From Bacillus glycinifermentans (GTDB taxonomy: Bacteria; Bacillota; Bacilli; Bacillales; Bacillaceae), in assembly GCF_001042475.2 (NCBI RefSeq), contig NZ_LECW02000067.1:1-64000 (forward strand): a DNA stretch of 64,000 nucleotides. Reading direction: 5' to 3'. The notes below the pieces were generated by a model, which was not told the origin of the DNA, made no database searches, and saw nothing but the letters and a program-made list of their open reading frames with translations. The translations under genes and the position numbers were made by a program. The stretch's first letter is position 1, and each line of letters starts with the position of its first letter. This document shows positions 23,490-31,774 of this stretch, in pieces.

Positions 23490-26045
23490 ATGGCGAAGTA
23501 TCCGTACAGAAAAGCCGGTATTGCGTGGGATCGCATTTTCCGGAACAACTACAATCAGAACCTAGAAGATATTGAATCTGATATTAAAGGAGTAAGTACG
23601 TCATTAGAAAATCATAAAAGAGCTCGAACCGCCCACACGTCGGACCAAATCGACCACGGCGGTTTTTCTGTGTCTACGGTTCTAGAAAGTCTAAAAACCC
23701 GGATGCGCAACTTAATTTTAAACGCTGACGGGACCAACGTAAAAGAGGTCGTCGATGCACGGGTCGGTGCTGACGGCGAAGTATTTCCGTTGCTTAAAGA
23801 GCGGTTAGATACGGAATACGTTAAACTTTTGCAGAAAATCAAACGGACAGTAAACGTTGATGATTTCGGAGCAGATCCGACAGGCGTTAACGACAGTACA
23901 GAAGCGTTTCAAAAAGCGCTCGGAACCGGTAAAGTCCGGTTGGTTCTTTCCGCAGGAACCTACATCGTAAAAGGCGTCAAACTTCCGTCTTGGACGTACA
24001 TGGTCGGCCAAGGGATCGGAGTTACTACGCTAAAACTTCACGAGGATACGCCGGCCAGCGAATGGGTCGTAACAAACGCGGATCATACGAATGGAAACCG
24101 AAATATCATGGTCGAAGGGATGTCGCTAGACTGGAATCCGGATCGTCAAGGCGGTCTTGGGCCAACCGGCGGACTACACTCGAGCTGCCTAACTTTAGCG
24201 AATGTTAAGTTCGGAATCGTGCGCGAAGTAGAAGGTATCAATCCGGCCCTGCATTGTTTTGATGCGTCTGCGCCTACCTACAATATTTCGGACGCTGACT
24301 ATACGAAAAACGGTTGCCGATATATCTGGTTCGATCGATGCGTCGGGTCCGGATATGGTGACGACGGAGTGACTACGCACTACAGCGAGTACATTTTCAT
24401 AACGAATTGCGTCATGACGAATCCGAGCGGAAAGGCACATGCGACTGGGTCCTCGAACTCAAACGGTATCGAAGTCGATGACGGATCTAAAAACGTTTGG
24501 GTCATCGATTGTTTTACGTCCGGAAACGTTCGTGGAGTCGAGGTGAAGGCGCACACTGAATGGCCGGCACCGTCAAACGTTCATATTCGCGGTCACGAGT
24601 CTTATCGGGATGTCCGCGCGTTCGACCTTCGGCATATCGGCCATCACTTAGCAACCGAGCCGTGGAGCGAAACGGCACGAGACGTAACGCTAGTCGATTG
24701 TACGGCGCGTGAGCCGATATTCAACGATCTATATGCCGGACTTGAACCGAAAGCGCTCGTCGTTTCGGCCTATCAACGTGTCATGATTTCGAATTTCCGT
24801 GCGATTGGAGATCCGACATACGACTATAAAGGAACGTCAGCGATCGCATTCCAATACAAGAGTCGGAAAATAAACGTTAACGGGCTGCAAATGTACGGTT
24901 TCGCTAAAGCCGGTTCCGATATTCACGTTACCGGAGGAGATCAACGGACGGATGACGTCTTTATTTCGAACTTTGCGATTCATGATTCGGCCCCTACCGC
25001 CATCAGTTTGGGAGGCGGCGTATATCAGGTTACATTAACGAACGGTATCGCTCACACAAGCGGGGGTACTGCCGGAATCACATCTCCGAATAACCAAGCG
25101 AATATCATTGCGGTACGTGCCTACGGATACACAGACGCGGCCGTTATTGGGGGCGAGCGCTATTCATCCGTACCAAACAATATTAAGAGCGGATTTCGCG
25201 CAGCTTCGTCTTCTGGATCGCCTATATCAAATACAAGCGCAATTATTGCGTCTACTGGCAACGGAAAAACGAAAGGAGACGCGAACGCACTCATCGCAAC
25301 TCGTACCGGATCATCGACAGAGGGTTCGCGTTCTGTCGTAATGGGATCGAACAATTCCCACGTAAAAGGAGCGGATGTGCTGTCAGCAATGGTCCTCGGT
25401 TCCGTTAACGTTATCAACGATAAAAGCTACACGACCATTTGGGGATACGGTAGCGAGCCGTCCACAGCGAATAAACGGGTTGAAATTAACGCGCAGGCTG
25501 GAACGGTTAGAGGAACCGGAGCCGTCGAAAGCGTTTCCGACCTAAAGGACCTTGCGGAGTATTTCGAGTCTAAAGACGGTAGCAAAATCGAGTCCGGATA
25601 CCTAGTGACTCTTGATGGCGATAAAATTCGGAAGGCTCAAAAAGGCGAGAAGGTTCTCGGAGTTATTTCGGAGACGGCCGGGGTCGTTATGGGCGGTGCA
25701 GCGTTCTATTGGAACGATCGCTATCTTAGAAACGAGTTCGGCGGGATTATTTACGAAACAGTTACCGAAGATGGTCACGAATACAAGATTCCGAAGGAGA
25801 ATCCAGCATACGATCCTGAATCCGAATATGTACCGAGAGAGGAACGCGATGAATGGCACGTCGTTGGGCTGATCGGTCAAGTATACGTCAGAGTCGATAA
25901 TACCGTTCGAGCTGGCGATCTTATTGTACCGGATGGTGGTATCGGAACTAAATCGGAGGATGGAACGGGTTTTCAAGTGATGCGGATTACAAAAGAATAT
26001 GACAGCAAGAAAGGATACGGGATGGCTCTCGTATTCATTCGATAG
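23490..26045 (+). CDS. Tail spike with pectate-lyase-like fold and self-cleaving G2 domain
   Basis: An 851-residue tail spike. The first 110 residues attach to the baseplate; VNVDDFGADPTGVNDSTEAFQKAL (about 127-150) opens a Pectate_lyase_3 right-handed beta-helix, repeated through about 580. The C-terminal 200 residues (STIWGYGSEPSTANKRVEINAQ onward, with DLAEYFESKDG and GLIGQVYVRVDNTV) match peptidase G2, the autoproteolytic intramolecular chaperone of phi29 gp12-type appendages. It probably binds and degrades wall teichoic acid or another surface polymer. Confidence 0.85.
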   Translation: MAKYPYRKAGIAWDRIFRNNYNQNLEDIESDIKGVSTSLENHKRARTAHTSDQIDHGGFSVSTVLESLKTRMRNLILNADGTNVKEVVDARVGADGEVFPLLKERLDTEYVKLLQKIKRTVNVDDFGADPTGVNDSTEAFQKALGTGKVRLVLSAGTYIVKGVKLPSWTYMVGQGIGVTTLKLHEDTPASEWVVTNADHTNGNRNIMVEGMSLDWNPDRQGGLGPTGGLHSSCLTLANVKFGIVREVEGINPALHCFDASAPTYNISDADYTKNGCRYIWFDRCVGSGYGDDGVTTHYSEYIFITNCVMTNPSGKAHATGSSNSNGIEVDDGSKNVWVIDCFTSGNVRGVEVKAHTEWPAPSNVHIRGHESYRDVRAFDLRHIGHHLATEPWSETARDVTLVDCTAREPIFNDLYAGLEPKALVVSAYQRVMISNFRAIGDPTYDYKGTSAIAFQYKSRKINVNGLQMYGFAKAGSDIHVTGGDQRTDDVFISNFAIHDSAPTAISLGGGVYQVTLTNGIAHTSGGTAGITSPNNQANIIAVRAYGYTDAAVIGGERYSSVPNNIKSGFRAASSSGSPISNTSAIIASTGNGKTKGDANALIATRTGSSTEGSRSVVMGSNNSHVKGADVLSAMVLGSVNVINDKSYTTIWGYGSEPSTANKRVEINAQAGTVRGTGAVESVSDLKDLAEYFESKDGSKIESGYLVTLDGDKIRKAQKGEKVLGVISETAGVVMGGAAFYWNDRYLRNEFGGIIYETVTEDGHEYKIPKENPAYDPESEYVPREERDEWHVVGLIGQVYVRVDNTVRAGDLIVPDGGIGTKSEDGTGFQVMRITKEYDSKKGYGMALVFIR

Positions 26046-26056
26046 GAGGAGACGCT

Positions 26057-27526
26057 ATGATTTATAATGATGCCGAGTTATCCCTCGATGTGAATTCTCG
26101 TACTAAACAAATGATTAGTACGGGGATTCAATTTAGTACACAGGATGTGAATACAGCCCGCATAATCTTCACAGTCACGAAAGATGGCGAACGGTTACCA
26201 CTTTCTTCTGTTGTAGGAAAACTAGTCATGATTATGGCGGACGGCAGCAGATTCGTTCGGAACGTAGATATTGTAGATAAAGTAGAAGGCGTCGCACAGT
26301 ACGTTTTATCTGAGGACGAGATCAAGCACTACGGGAATGTTCAGGCTGAATTAAATTTATACTATACAAACGAACAATCACTGTCTGTTCATAAATTTTC
26401 TTTTGTCATCGATCAAGCATTAATAGATTCGAACATCACTCCCGTTGCAGAATACTATATCGACGACTTTGAGTCGTTAAAGAGCGCGATTCAAGAGATT
26501 GTAGGAGAAATGAATCAAACATTAGCTGAACTCGAAGAAAAGTTCTCGAACTTAGAAAATATTGAGACAAAAACCGGTGCTCAAGCTAAAGCAGACAAGG
26601 CTTTGGCAGACGCTAAAGTATACACCGATGATCATGCGAACAGAACGGACAATCCGCACGAAGTCACAAAGGAACAGGTCGGTCTATCAAATGTTGTTAA
26701 CAGCGAGCAAGCTACGAAGACAGAATTCACAGAACATGTGGAAGACAACGTTAGGCATGTAACTAGTGAAGAGCGCGATAAATGGAACGGCACAAGTGAT
26801 GTTGCGCGATTTGAGGCCCTCGGCCAGTTAAGCTTAATTTTAAAAGGGTCGCTATATTTAAAAAATGATTATAATTTTTTCGGGTACTTGTCTAACGGAG
26901 ATCACTCGAACCTCGCGACGATGGAACAAAATGATATCGCTAAATTCGGAGATGCAAAGGCAGTAACTTGGTTAGCCGGGAAGGATTATGTATCTGTCCG
27001 TTCTCCCAAAATGTATCTAGTTGAAAAATCAGATGAAGGCGGGAACGCCGTAACCCCAGCGAGAACGGTCTATCACTCTGGAAATCTAACTAATCACGCG
27101 ATTTTTACGGCAGCCGAAACGCAGGCTCTTACCAAAAACACTAAAAATAAACTAACGTTGCTCAACAACATATCAAGCAGCTTTCCGGCTGGAAGTGCTA
27201 CGGCGGGAACAGGAGCGTATAAAATTCCTAGAAGTGGCGCGTATTTTTTCCAGTTCACAGTCCGGCCAACAGCCTTAACTAACGCGAATTCTGTTATCCG
27301 ATTAGGTATTTCGAGGGTTCGAAACGGAACAACAACTGAAATGGACATGCAAGACATTGTAGCTAGTAATGCTTTTCAGACCGGCTTTTATACCGGAACA
27401 TTTATATATCAATTCAATCAGGATGATGAGATTACACCTTGGATTAACCCATTAAATGAAGACATCACGATCCAAGCAGGAACTCGATACAATATTTACT
27501 ACCTAGGCGACACTCCGACTTCTTAA
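26057..27526 (+). CDS. Baseplate upper protein (BppU-type) with fibre domain
   Basis: A 489-residue protein. Residues 1-145 match the BppU N-terminal domain (ELSLDVNSRTKQMISTGIQFSTQD). Then come a coiled coil (about 145-200), the fibre motif NRTDNPHEVTKEQVGLSNVVNSEQ and a C-terminal jelly-roll-like head domain with AYFFQFTVRP. It carries receptor-binding parts on the baseplate. Its composition is more AT-rich than the genes before it, suggesting separate acquisition. Confidence 0.8.
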   Translation: MIYNDAELSLDVNSRTKQMISTGIQFSTQDVNTARIIFTVTKDGERLPLSSVVGKLVMIMADGSRFVRNVDIVDKVEGVAQYVLSEDEIKHYGNVQAELNLYYTNEQSLSVHKFSFVIDQALIDSNITPVAEYYIDDFESLKSAIQEIVGEMNQTLAELEEKFSNLENIETKTGAQAKADKALADAKVYTDDHANRTDNPHEVTKEQVGLSNVVNSEQATKTEFTEHVEDNVRHVTSEERDKWNGTSDVARFEALGQLSLILKGSLYLKNDYNFFGYLSNGDHSNLATMEQNDIAKFGDAKAVTWLAGKDYVSVRSPKMYLVEKSDEGGNAVTPARTVYHSGNLTNHAIFTAAETQALTKNTKNKLTLLNNISSSFPAGSATAGTGAYKIPRSGAYFFQFTVRPTALTNANSVIRLGISRVRNGTTTEMDMQDIVASNAFQTGFYTGTFIYQFNQDDEITPWINPLNEDITIQAGTRYNIYYLGDTPTS

Positions 27527-27530
27527 TTTA

Positions 27531-27557
27531 TTGCCTTTTATGGTATATTTGTATTAA
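27531..27557 (+). promoter_or_regulatory. Possible promoter of the DUF6270 gene
   Basis: TTGCCT followed 15 bases later by TATTAA, within a short AT-rich gap; a TGGTATATT extended -10 is an alternative. Weak match. Confidence 0.35.
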
Positions 27558-27576
27558 AAACGTTGGGGGTTACTAA

Positions 27577-28386
27577 ATGCTGAAGGTCGCGGTTTTGGGG
27601 AGCTGTGTATCGAGGGATAATTTCAACTCTAAATTCATTCCTGATTATAAAAAGTACGCAACTTGTGTTTTACATCAGAATCAAATGTCGATGATTTCTC
27701 TCAATTCTGATCCAATCCCTTTTGACGAAAAACTAATTGACAATTTAAGTCCCTTTGATACAAGGCATTTCACCACAGAGCTAAATAAAAGTTTTTTTAG
27801 TGAGATGAAAAAATACCAGCCGGACTATCTCATTGTAGATTTTTACGGAGATCTATTTTACGGAGTTCAAAAGGTAGGCGATAGCTATATAACCAATAAA
27901 AAATGGCTATTCAAACAGACATCACTATATGAGCGTCTTGATATCAGAGAAGAATTTCAGATGTTTTTCGATCAGAAAGACCGTTATCTGGAATTATGGA
28001 AAGCGGGAGTGAAACGATTATTCAACTTTTTAAAAGAAGATGTGCCGAACTGCAAAGTCATCATTAACAAGGCTAGATTTATCGATGAGTATATCGACAA
28101 AGAAACTGGAGAAACAAAAATTATCAGTGAGAGCGGGAAAAAGAGATATATTAACGTTCCGGTATATAACAAGTGGTGGGATGCTTTAGATAATCATGTA
28201 ATTAAAAACTATGATGTAAAAGTTATCGATTATCAAGGTAGGCACTACAAATCAATCGAGGATCATCCTTGGGATATGTTTTATGTTCATTATGATATGT
28301 CGTTTTATCAGGATTTTTCTAGACAGCTTTTGACGATTGCTCTTGAAGATGCTTTAAAAGATAAGGGAGCATTAGCAACGAATTAA
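27577..28386 (+). CDS. DUF6270-type SGNH-like protein, probable moron
   Basis: A 269-residue protein beginning MLKVAVLGSCVSRDNF, where GSCVSRD has the position of the SGNH block I serine, and ending with the HYDMSFYQDF motif I associate with DUF6270. Members appear in surface-polysaccharide and teichoic-acid loci, which suggests acyl- or phosphodiester chemistry on cell-surface polymers. The gene has markedly lower GC than the flanking late genes, its own promoter-like sequence and a terminator, so it is probably lysogenic-conversion cargo that could alter the phage receptor. Confidence 0.6.
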   Translation: MLKVAVLGSCVSRDNFNSKFIPDYKKYATCVLHQNQMSMISLNSDPIPFDEKLIDNLSPFDTRHFTTELNKSFFSEMKKYQPDYLIVDFYGDLFYGVQKVGDSYITNKKWLFKQTSLYERLDIREEFQMFFDQKDRYLELWKAGVKRLFNFLKEDVPNCKVIINKARFIDEYIDKETGETKIISESGKKRYINVPVYNKWWDALDNHVIKNYDVKVIDYQGRHYKSIEDHPWDMFYVHYDMSFYQDFSRQLLTIALEDALKDKGALATN

Positions 28387-28393
28387 CAAGGAG

Positions 28394-28425
28394 TTCAGGC
28401 GCCCATTTGGGCGTCTTTTTGTTTG
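28394..28425 (+). terminator. Terminator after the DUF6270 gene
   Basis: GGCGCCC-attt-GGGCGTC followed by TTTTTG. Confidence 0.8.
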
Positions 28426-28446
28426 GGCCAGAAGGAGGCGTAGTCA

Positions 28447-28705
28447 TTGGGCGAACCATCGAACAACGAATTAAACGATAAAATAGCCGACATTCGCGAA
28501 TGGCTCGTACGTATCGATACGAAGGTCGACTATTTCAACGAAGTAAAACATACGGCAGATCGAGCGCACGAAAAGGCTGATGAAGCGTTAGCGCTCGCGA
28601 AAGAAAGTCGGGCGCTCCGACATGAAAGCAAATACGAAATGGTTATGGGGCGTAATTCTCACGGTCGTCGGGTTGGTGATCTCGGGAATTGCGCTATTTT
28701 TATGA
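28447..28705 (+). pseudogene. xhlA: XhlA-type lysis/holin accessory gene, frameshifted
   Basis: The first 58 residues (NELNDKIADIREWLVRIDTKVDYFNEV-type coiled coil) are a normal XhlA N-terminus. The expected membrane anchor, NTKWLWGVILTVVGLVISGI, is present but in the +1 frame from about 28622-28628, ending at TGA 28705. In the original frame the protein would instead run into a non-homologous tail to 28752. One extra base near GAAAGCAAA explains it. Either a mutation, a sequencing error or a translational frameshift. XhlA normally works with the holin next door in lysis. Start TTG 28447 with GAAGGAGGCG. Confidence 0.75.
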
Positions 28706-28706
28706 G

Positions 28707-28737
28707 CCCGTTCGGTGAGAGTCCGGCGGGTTTTTTA
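28707..28737 (+). terminator. Terminator after xhlA
   Basis: CCCG-tt-CGG ... CCG-g-CGGG followed by TTTTTT; the stem contains a small internal loop. Confidence 0.65.
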
Positions 28738-28770
28738 TATACGCAAAATTAACGAAAGGGAGACGATTAA

Positions 28771-29508
28771 ATGGCATGGAAACCTACGTATGATTCACGG
28801 AACAGGGAGAATATCGCGAAGTTGGCCGACAACACGAAAGCGGCTGCGCTCAAGTGGTACGACTATCTGATCGCCAATAAGATTGATCTGTTGATCTACG
28901 AAACTATCAGGACGGAAGCGCAACAACGGGAGAATGTAGCAAAAGGTGCGTCACAGACGATGAAGTCGTATCACCTCGTAGGCCAGGCACTTGACTTTGT
29001 ACCGGTTGACGGTAAGAAGACGTTGTGGAACGGATACGGATCTGCGGATGTCAAAAAAGCAGTTGCTTACGCGAAGAAGCTCGGCTTTGAATGGGGCGGA
29101 GACTGGAAAGGATTCGTAGATAAGCCGCATCTTCAATTCAACTACAAAGGATATGGAACGGACACTTTCGGTAAAAAATCGGTGTCAAAACCTGCGTCTT
29201 CAGCTCCGAAAAAATCTGGATCTTCTAAAAAAGCGTTCACTCTACCGGGCGGTATCTACAAATACAAAAGTCCGATGATGAAGGGGAATGCTGTCCGACA
29301 GATTCAGGAGGCTTGCGCGGCTGTTTATTTCTACCCGGACAAAGGCGCCAAGAATAACGGAATCGACGGCTATTACGGTCCGAAAACAGCGAACGCAGTC
29401 AAACGATTCCAGATGATGCACGGACTCGCAGCCGATGGAATCTATGGACCGAAAACGAAAGCGAAACTTGCTGCGGCGTTGAAAAAAGCCGGCTATTCCG
29501 TAAACTAA
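28771..29508 (+). CDS. Endolysin: M15 L-Ala-D-Glu type peptidase with peptidoglycan-binding domain
   Basis: A 245-residue lysin. The N-terminal M15 peptidase has the zinc ligands His68 and Asp75 (SYHLVGQALDF) and His120 (KPHLQF). A Ser/Lys linker (130-155) leads to a peptidoglycan-binding_1 domain (about 155-242: VKRFQMMHGLAADGIYGPKT). It cleaves peptide stems of the wall to release phage. No signal peptide, so it depends on the holin that follows. The binding domain is closely related to that in the broken amidase gene at 31936-32530. Confidence 0.9.
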   Translation: MAWKPTYDSRNRENIAKLADNTKAAALKWYDYLIANKIDLLIYETIRTEAQQRENVAKGASQTMKSYHLVGQALDFVPVDGKKTLWNGYGSADVKKAVAYAKKLGFEWGGDWKGFVDKPHLQFNYKGYGTDTFGKKSVSKPASSAPKKSGSSKKAFTLPGGIYKYKSPMMKGNAVRQIQEACAAVYFYPDKGAKNNGIDGYYGPKTANAVKRFQMMHGLAADGIYGPKTKAKLAAALKKAGYSVN

Positions 29509-29528
29509 TCGAAAAGGGAGACGATATT

Positions 29529-29759
29529 ATGAACGTAAAGACAATCGAAAAAATTAGCGCAGGCACAATCGCTCGATTCGTGCTTCTTGCGCTTGCACTC
29601 GTTAACCAGACGCTTACGATGACGGGTCACAGTCCGATTCCGGTCGATGAGGAAGGCGTGCAGCAATTTATTTCGCTCGCATTTACCGGAGCAACTTCGC
29701 TATGGGCGTACTGGAAAAATAACGACGTGACGAAGAAAGCGCGGACAAAAGGTGAATAG
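29529..29759 (+). CDS. SPP1-type phage holin
   Basis: A 76-residue protein with two hydrophobic segments (about 13-32 and 47-62), a polar N-terminus and a basic C-terminus (KKARTKGE). Size, topology and position 20 bases after the lysin match the SPP1 holin family. It forms membrane lesions that let the lysin reach the wall. Start after AAAGGGAGACG. Confidence 0.85.
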   Translation: MNVKTIEKISAGTIARFVLLALALVNQTLTMTGHSPIPVDEEGVQQFISLAFTGATSLWAYWKNNDVTKKARTKGE

Positions 29760-29831
29760 ATAGCGGAACTTTTTGCGGGCGCCTGCGTATACAGTCGTAG
29801 GTGCTCGTGGTACATAATTGTGGTGACATAT

Positions 29832-29862
29832 TACTGTAATTTCAGTTAAAATTGAGGAAGAA
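29832..29862 (+). promoter_or_regulatory. Possible promoter of the small membrane protein gene
   Basis: GTGACA and TAAAAT separated by 18 bases, followed by an AAGGGGGT ribosome binding site. Moderate match only. Confidence 0.4.
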
Positions 29863-29879
29863 AATAAGGGGGTTTTAAA

Positions 29880-30182
29880 ATGGCAAAGTTTATTAAAGTT
29901 GTAGGTTTCGCAATTTTGGCAGCCGGTATAATTTCTTTTCTATTTTTAGGTTTTGGAATGAAGACATATGAGGCTGGATTAACAGAAGGCTACACATACG
30001 AAGAGTTGCATCCTTTAAGATGGGTCTATGCGTTTGCGTCCCTGCTTTCAAGCTTTTTCTTCGGAAGTGTGTTACTTGGAATATCTCGACTTGTTGAACG
30101 TAAAGATGAAGAAACAGCTTATATAAAAGATATTCATACTGACATAAGACTAATGAAAGCCCGTAACGGTATAGTAGATTAA
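29880..30182 (+). CDS. Small two-helix membrane protein, probable moron
   Basis: A 100-residue protein with transmembrane segments at about 6-27 and 48-70 and a charged cytoplasmic C-terminus. It follows the lysis genes, has its own promoter-like sequence (GTGACA-18-TAAAAT, upstream) and terminator, and is AT-rich. This is the usual place for lysogenic-conversion genes, for instance superinfection exclusion, but no family is recognised. Confidence 0.6.
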   Translation: MAKFIKVVGFAILAAGIISFLFLGFGMKTYEAGLTEGYTYEELHPLRWVYAFASLLSSFFFGSVLLGISRLVERKDEETAYIKDIHTDIRLMKARNGIVD

Positions 30183-30188
30183 TCAACT

Positions 30189-30220
30189 CCCCAACTTTAA
30201 TCGGTTGGGGTTCTTTTTTT
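30189..30220. terminator. Terminator between convergent genes
   Basis: CCCCAAC-N8-GTTGGGG followed by a run of eight or more T. It separates the membrane protein gene from the convergent repressor gene. Confidence 0.85.
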
Positions 30221-30233
30221 TATTTACTCCACA

Positions 30234-30443
30234 TCATTTAATTGAATCTTGGACCTCAAAAAGCTCATTCATATCTGTGATATTAAACTTATCAATTATT
30301 TTTTCGAGCGTTTCTTTTGGATACCTCTTGGTTTTCCCTGAACACAATTCACTCACCGCGCGAGTTGATAACTCCAATTCCTCTGCGATTTCTTTTTGTT
30401 CATATCCGTGCTCCTCAAGCAGTTCCTTCAGACGAAGCCGCAT
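30234..30443 (-). CDS. XRE-family repressor, second switch
   Basis: A 69-residue helix-turn-helix protein (RLKELLEEHGYEQKEIAEEL; STRAVSELCSG). It is related in size and layout to the repressor at 4667 but only moderately similar in sequence. ATG 30443 is preferred to a GTG at 30452. It is divergent from the Rep-like gene, and the palindromic TTACG-N5-CGTAA sites in between are its likely operators. A transcriptional switch for the Rep gene is inferred. Confidence 0.8.
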   Translation of the reverse strand: MRLRLKELLEEHGYEQKEIAEELELSTRAVSELCSGKTKRYPKETLEKIIDKFNITDMNELFEVQDSIK

Positions 30444-30494
30444 CGATCCCACCCTTTCGCATTTTATATCCGTAGTATACGATAAAGTTAAAAA

Positions 30495-30509
30495 TTACGC
30501 AAACCGTAA
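30495..30509. promoter_or_regulatory. Operator 1 of the second switch
   Basis: TTACG-CAAAC-CGTAA, a perfect 5+5+5 palindrome immediately before the -35 of the Rep promoter. Confidence 0.7.
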
Positions 30510-30538
30510 TTGACAATCCCTTTTAGTGTAATTATAAT
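30510..30538 (+). promoter_or_regulatory. Consensus sigma-A promoter of the Rep-like gene
   Basis: TTGACA (30510-30515), 17 bases, TATAAT (30533-30538). This is an exact consensus promoter and therefore must be strong unless repressed; an operator sits at each end. Confidence 0.9.
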
Positions 30539-30552
30539 TACGTTAAACGTAA
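30538..30552. promoter_or_regulatory. Operator 2 of the second switch
   Basis: TTACG-TTAAA-CGTAA, sharing the last base of the -10 box. A further half-site (ATTACGG) follows at 30553. Confidence 0.7.
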
Positions 30553-30573
30553 ATTACGGAAGGCGGAATCGTT

Positions 30574-31389
30574 ATGCATTATCTAGCGGAATACCAAACG
30601 TTCGACTCGACGGCCGAACTCAACGCGGCTGTTTACGAACATATCAAACGCAATACATACGAATTGAACGACACGGACCGGCTTACGCTGAAGACGATCG
30701 CCCGTTACGCGGTCAAGTTCGCCGGGGCTGCGCATCTCAAAGCGGAAACACTCGCGGACCTGATCGGAAAGTCCGTCAAGACGGCGCGTCGTGCCGTCAA
30801 CAAACTCGCATCACTTTCGATCATCCAAAAGATCGCAACGACCCGGAAAATAAACGGCGGTCACGGCGCAAATATTATCGTTATTTTGCCGGTCGGAAGA
30901 AGAGTCGAGGACACGCAATCGTCCGAAGATGACCAGTCGACAATGACCACGCGTGAGGACGCCGAAACACCAACGGAGACAACGGATGAAGCGCCTAAAA
31001 CTACGAATGAACCATCGCATTCTATAAATCTTTCAAAAAATCACGTAATAGATACGGTCCCGGCCTGCGGTCTTAGAAACGCGTTACCAAGCGAAGTCTA
31101 TTCCGCAATGGCGCGCTACTTCGAAGCAGACGAAATTTATAAATACTACGGAATCTTACTGCGGGCTAAGGCAAGCGTAGATCCGACGATCCTACTCGAA
31201 GAACATCCGCAGCCATTCGTCGAAGCGTGGCATGCAGCGATTCTCAAACGAAAACAGCAGAAAATTAGACGCTTTGACGACTACCTATACGCTAGCTTCC
31301 GTCAGGCCGCATGGACGGTAAAAGCCCGAGAAAATCGTGTGAAAAACGTTGGGCTATTGGCGGAGTTCGAAACGTTCCTCCAAACGTAG
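30574..31389 (+). CDS. Helix-turn-helix Rep-like protein
   Basis: A 271-residue protein with an N-terminal winged-helix domain (about 30-110: LTLKTIARYAVKFAG, LADLIGKSVKTARRAVNKL), an acidic Thr/Glu/Asp-rich linker (110-150), and a C-terminal helical domain ending YLYASFRQAAWTVKARE. This arrangement is that of helix-turn-helix replication-type proteins of Bacillus plasmids and phages. It is driven by a consensus promoter with two operators. Replication initiation is an inference. Confidence 0.65.
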   Translation: MHYLAEYQTFDSTAELNAAVYEHIKRNTYELNDTDRLTLKTIARYAVKFAGAAHLKAETLADLIGKSVKTARRAVNKLASLSIIQKIATTRKINGGHGANIIVILPVGRRVEDTQSSEDDQSTMTTREDAETPTETTDEAPKTTNEPSHSINLSKNHVIDTVPACGLRNALPSEVYSAMARYFEADEIYKYYGILLRAKASVDPTILLEEHPQPFVEAWHAAILKRKQQKIRRFDDYLYASFRQAAWTVKARENRVKNVGLLAEFETFLQT

Positions 31390-31392
31390 TTT

Positions 31393-31415
31393 AATTGTCT
31401 CAATTTGCGACAATT
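31393..31415. repeat. Inverted repeat after the Rep-like gene
   Basis: AATTGTC-N9-GACAATT, perfect 7-base arms without a T-run. It could be a protein site or part of an untranslated RNA. Confidence 0.4.
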
Positions 31416-31442
31416 GCCGGAAGATGCAGATTGTAAAAGACG

Positions 31443-31472
31443 TTGACATACCGTTTAGTATCGTTGTATAAT
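31443..31472 (+). promoter_or_regulatory. Strong sigma-A promoter reading toward the attachment site
   Basis: TTGACA (31443-31448), 18 bases, TATAAT (31467-31472). No open frame follows; the transcript would cross the tRNA fragment and end at the terminator at 31672-31702, giving an RNA of about 220 bases. Confidence 0.7.
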
Positions 31473-31596
31473 CGCACAAGATACATTCGATTTCGTGTCC
31501 GTAAAATGTCGGACCGTTATCGAAAATAAGTGTGCGTAAGGCTTTCGTAAGTAAATACGAACAGAATTTCGTAATAGGTTTCCGGTACCACGTCTG

Positions 31597-31623
31597 CCGG
31601 GGGTTCGAATCCCTCCGAGCGCG
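31597..31623 (+). other. 3'-end fragment resembling tRNA-Arg, candidate attachment site
   Basis: A standard T arm (GGGGG-TTCGAAT-CCCTC) followed by CGAGCGC-G, as in tRNA-Arg genes of Bacillus whose acceptor starts GCGCTCG. No 5' half of a tRNA lies upstream. A lone tRNA 3' end next to an integrase remnant is the usual signature of an att site. The other copy should lie left of the window. Confidence 0.55.
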
Positions 31624-31671
31624 TCATAAGCATTAGACAGGTTTAGATTAATAAAATCTAAATAAGTTAAA

Positions 31672-31702
31672 AACCCTTGCCTCGCAAGGGTTTTCTTTAT
31701 TT
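31672..31702 (+). terminator. Strong terminator at the prophage edge
   Basis: AACCCTTGC-ctc-GCAAGGGTT followed by TTCTTTATTT. Confidence 0.85.
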
Positions 31703-31774
31703 CCGCGGACTTATCGAAAACCTAAGAAAGCAATAAAAAACGTTATTATTTCATTTCATTTTGCACATGGCTTT

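Noticed and set aside
29768-29812. Terminator after the holin gene
   Set aside because: GGCGCCT and AGGTGCT can pair with G-T wobble, but there is no T-run, so termination is not supported.
31550-31625. Complete tRNA-Arg gene
   Set aside because: Only the T arm and 3' acceptor strand match; no GCGCTCG start or D and anticodon arms lie within 80 bases upstream.
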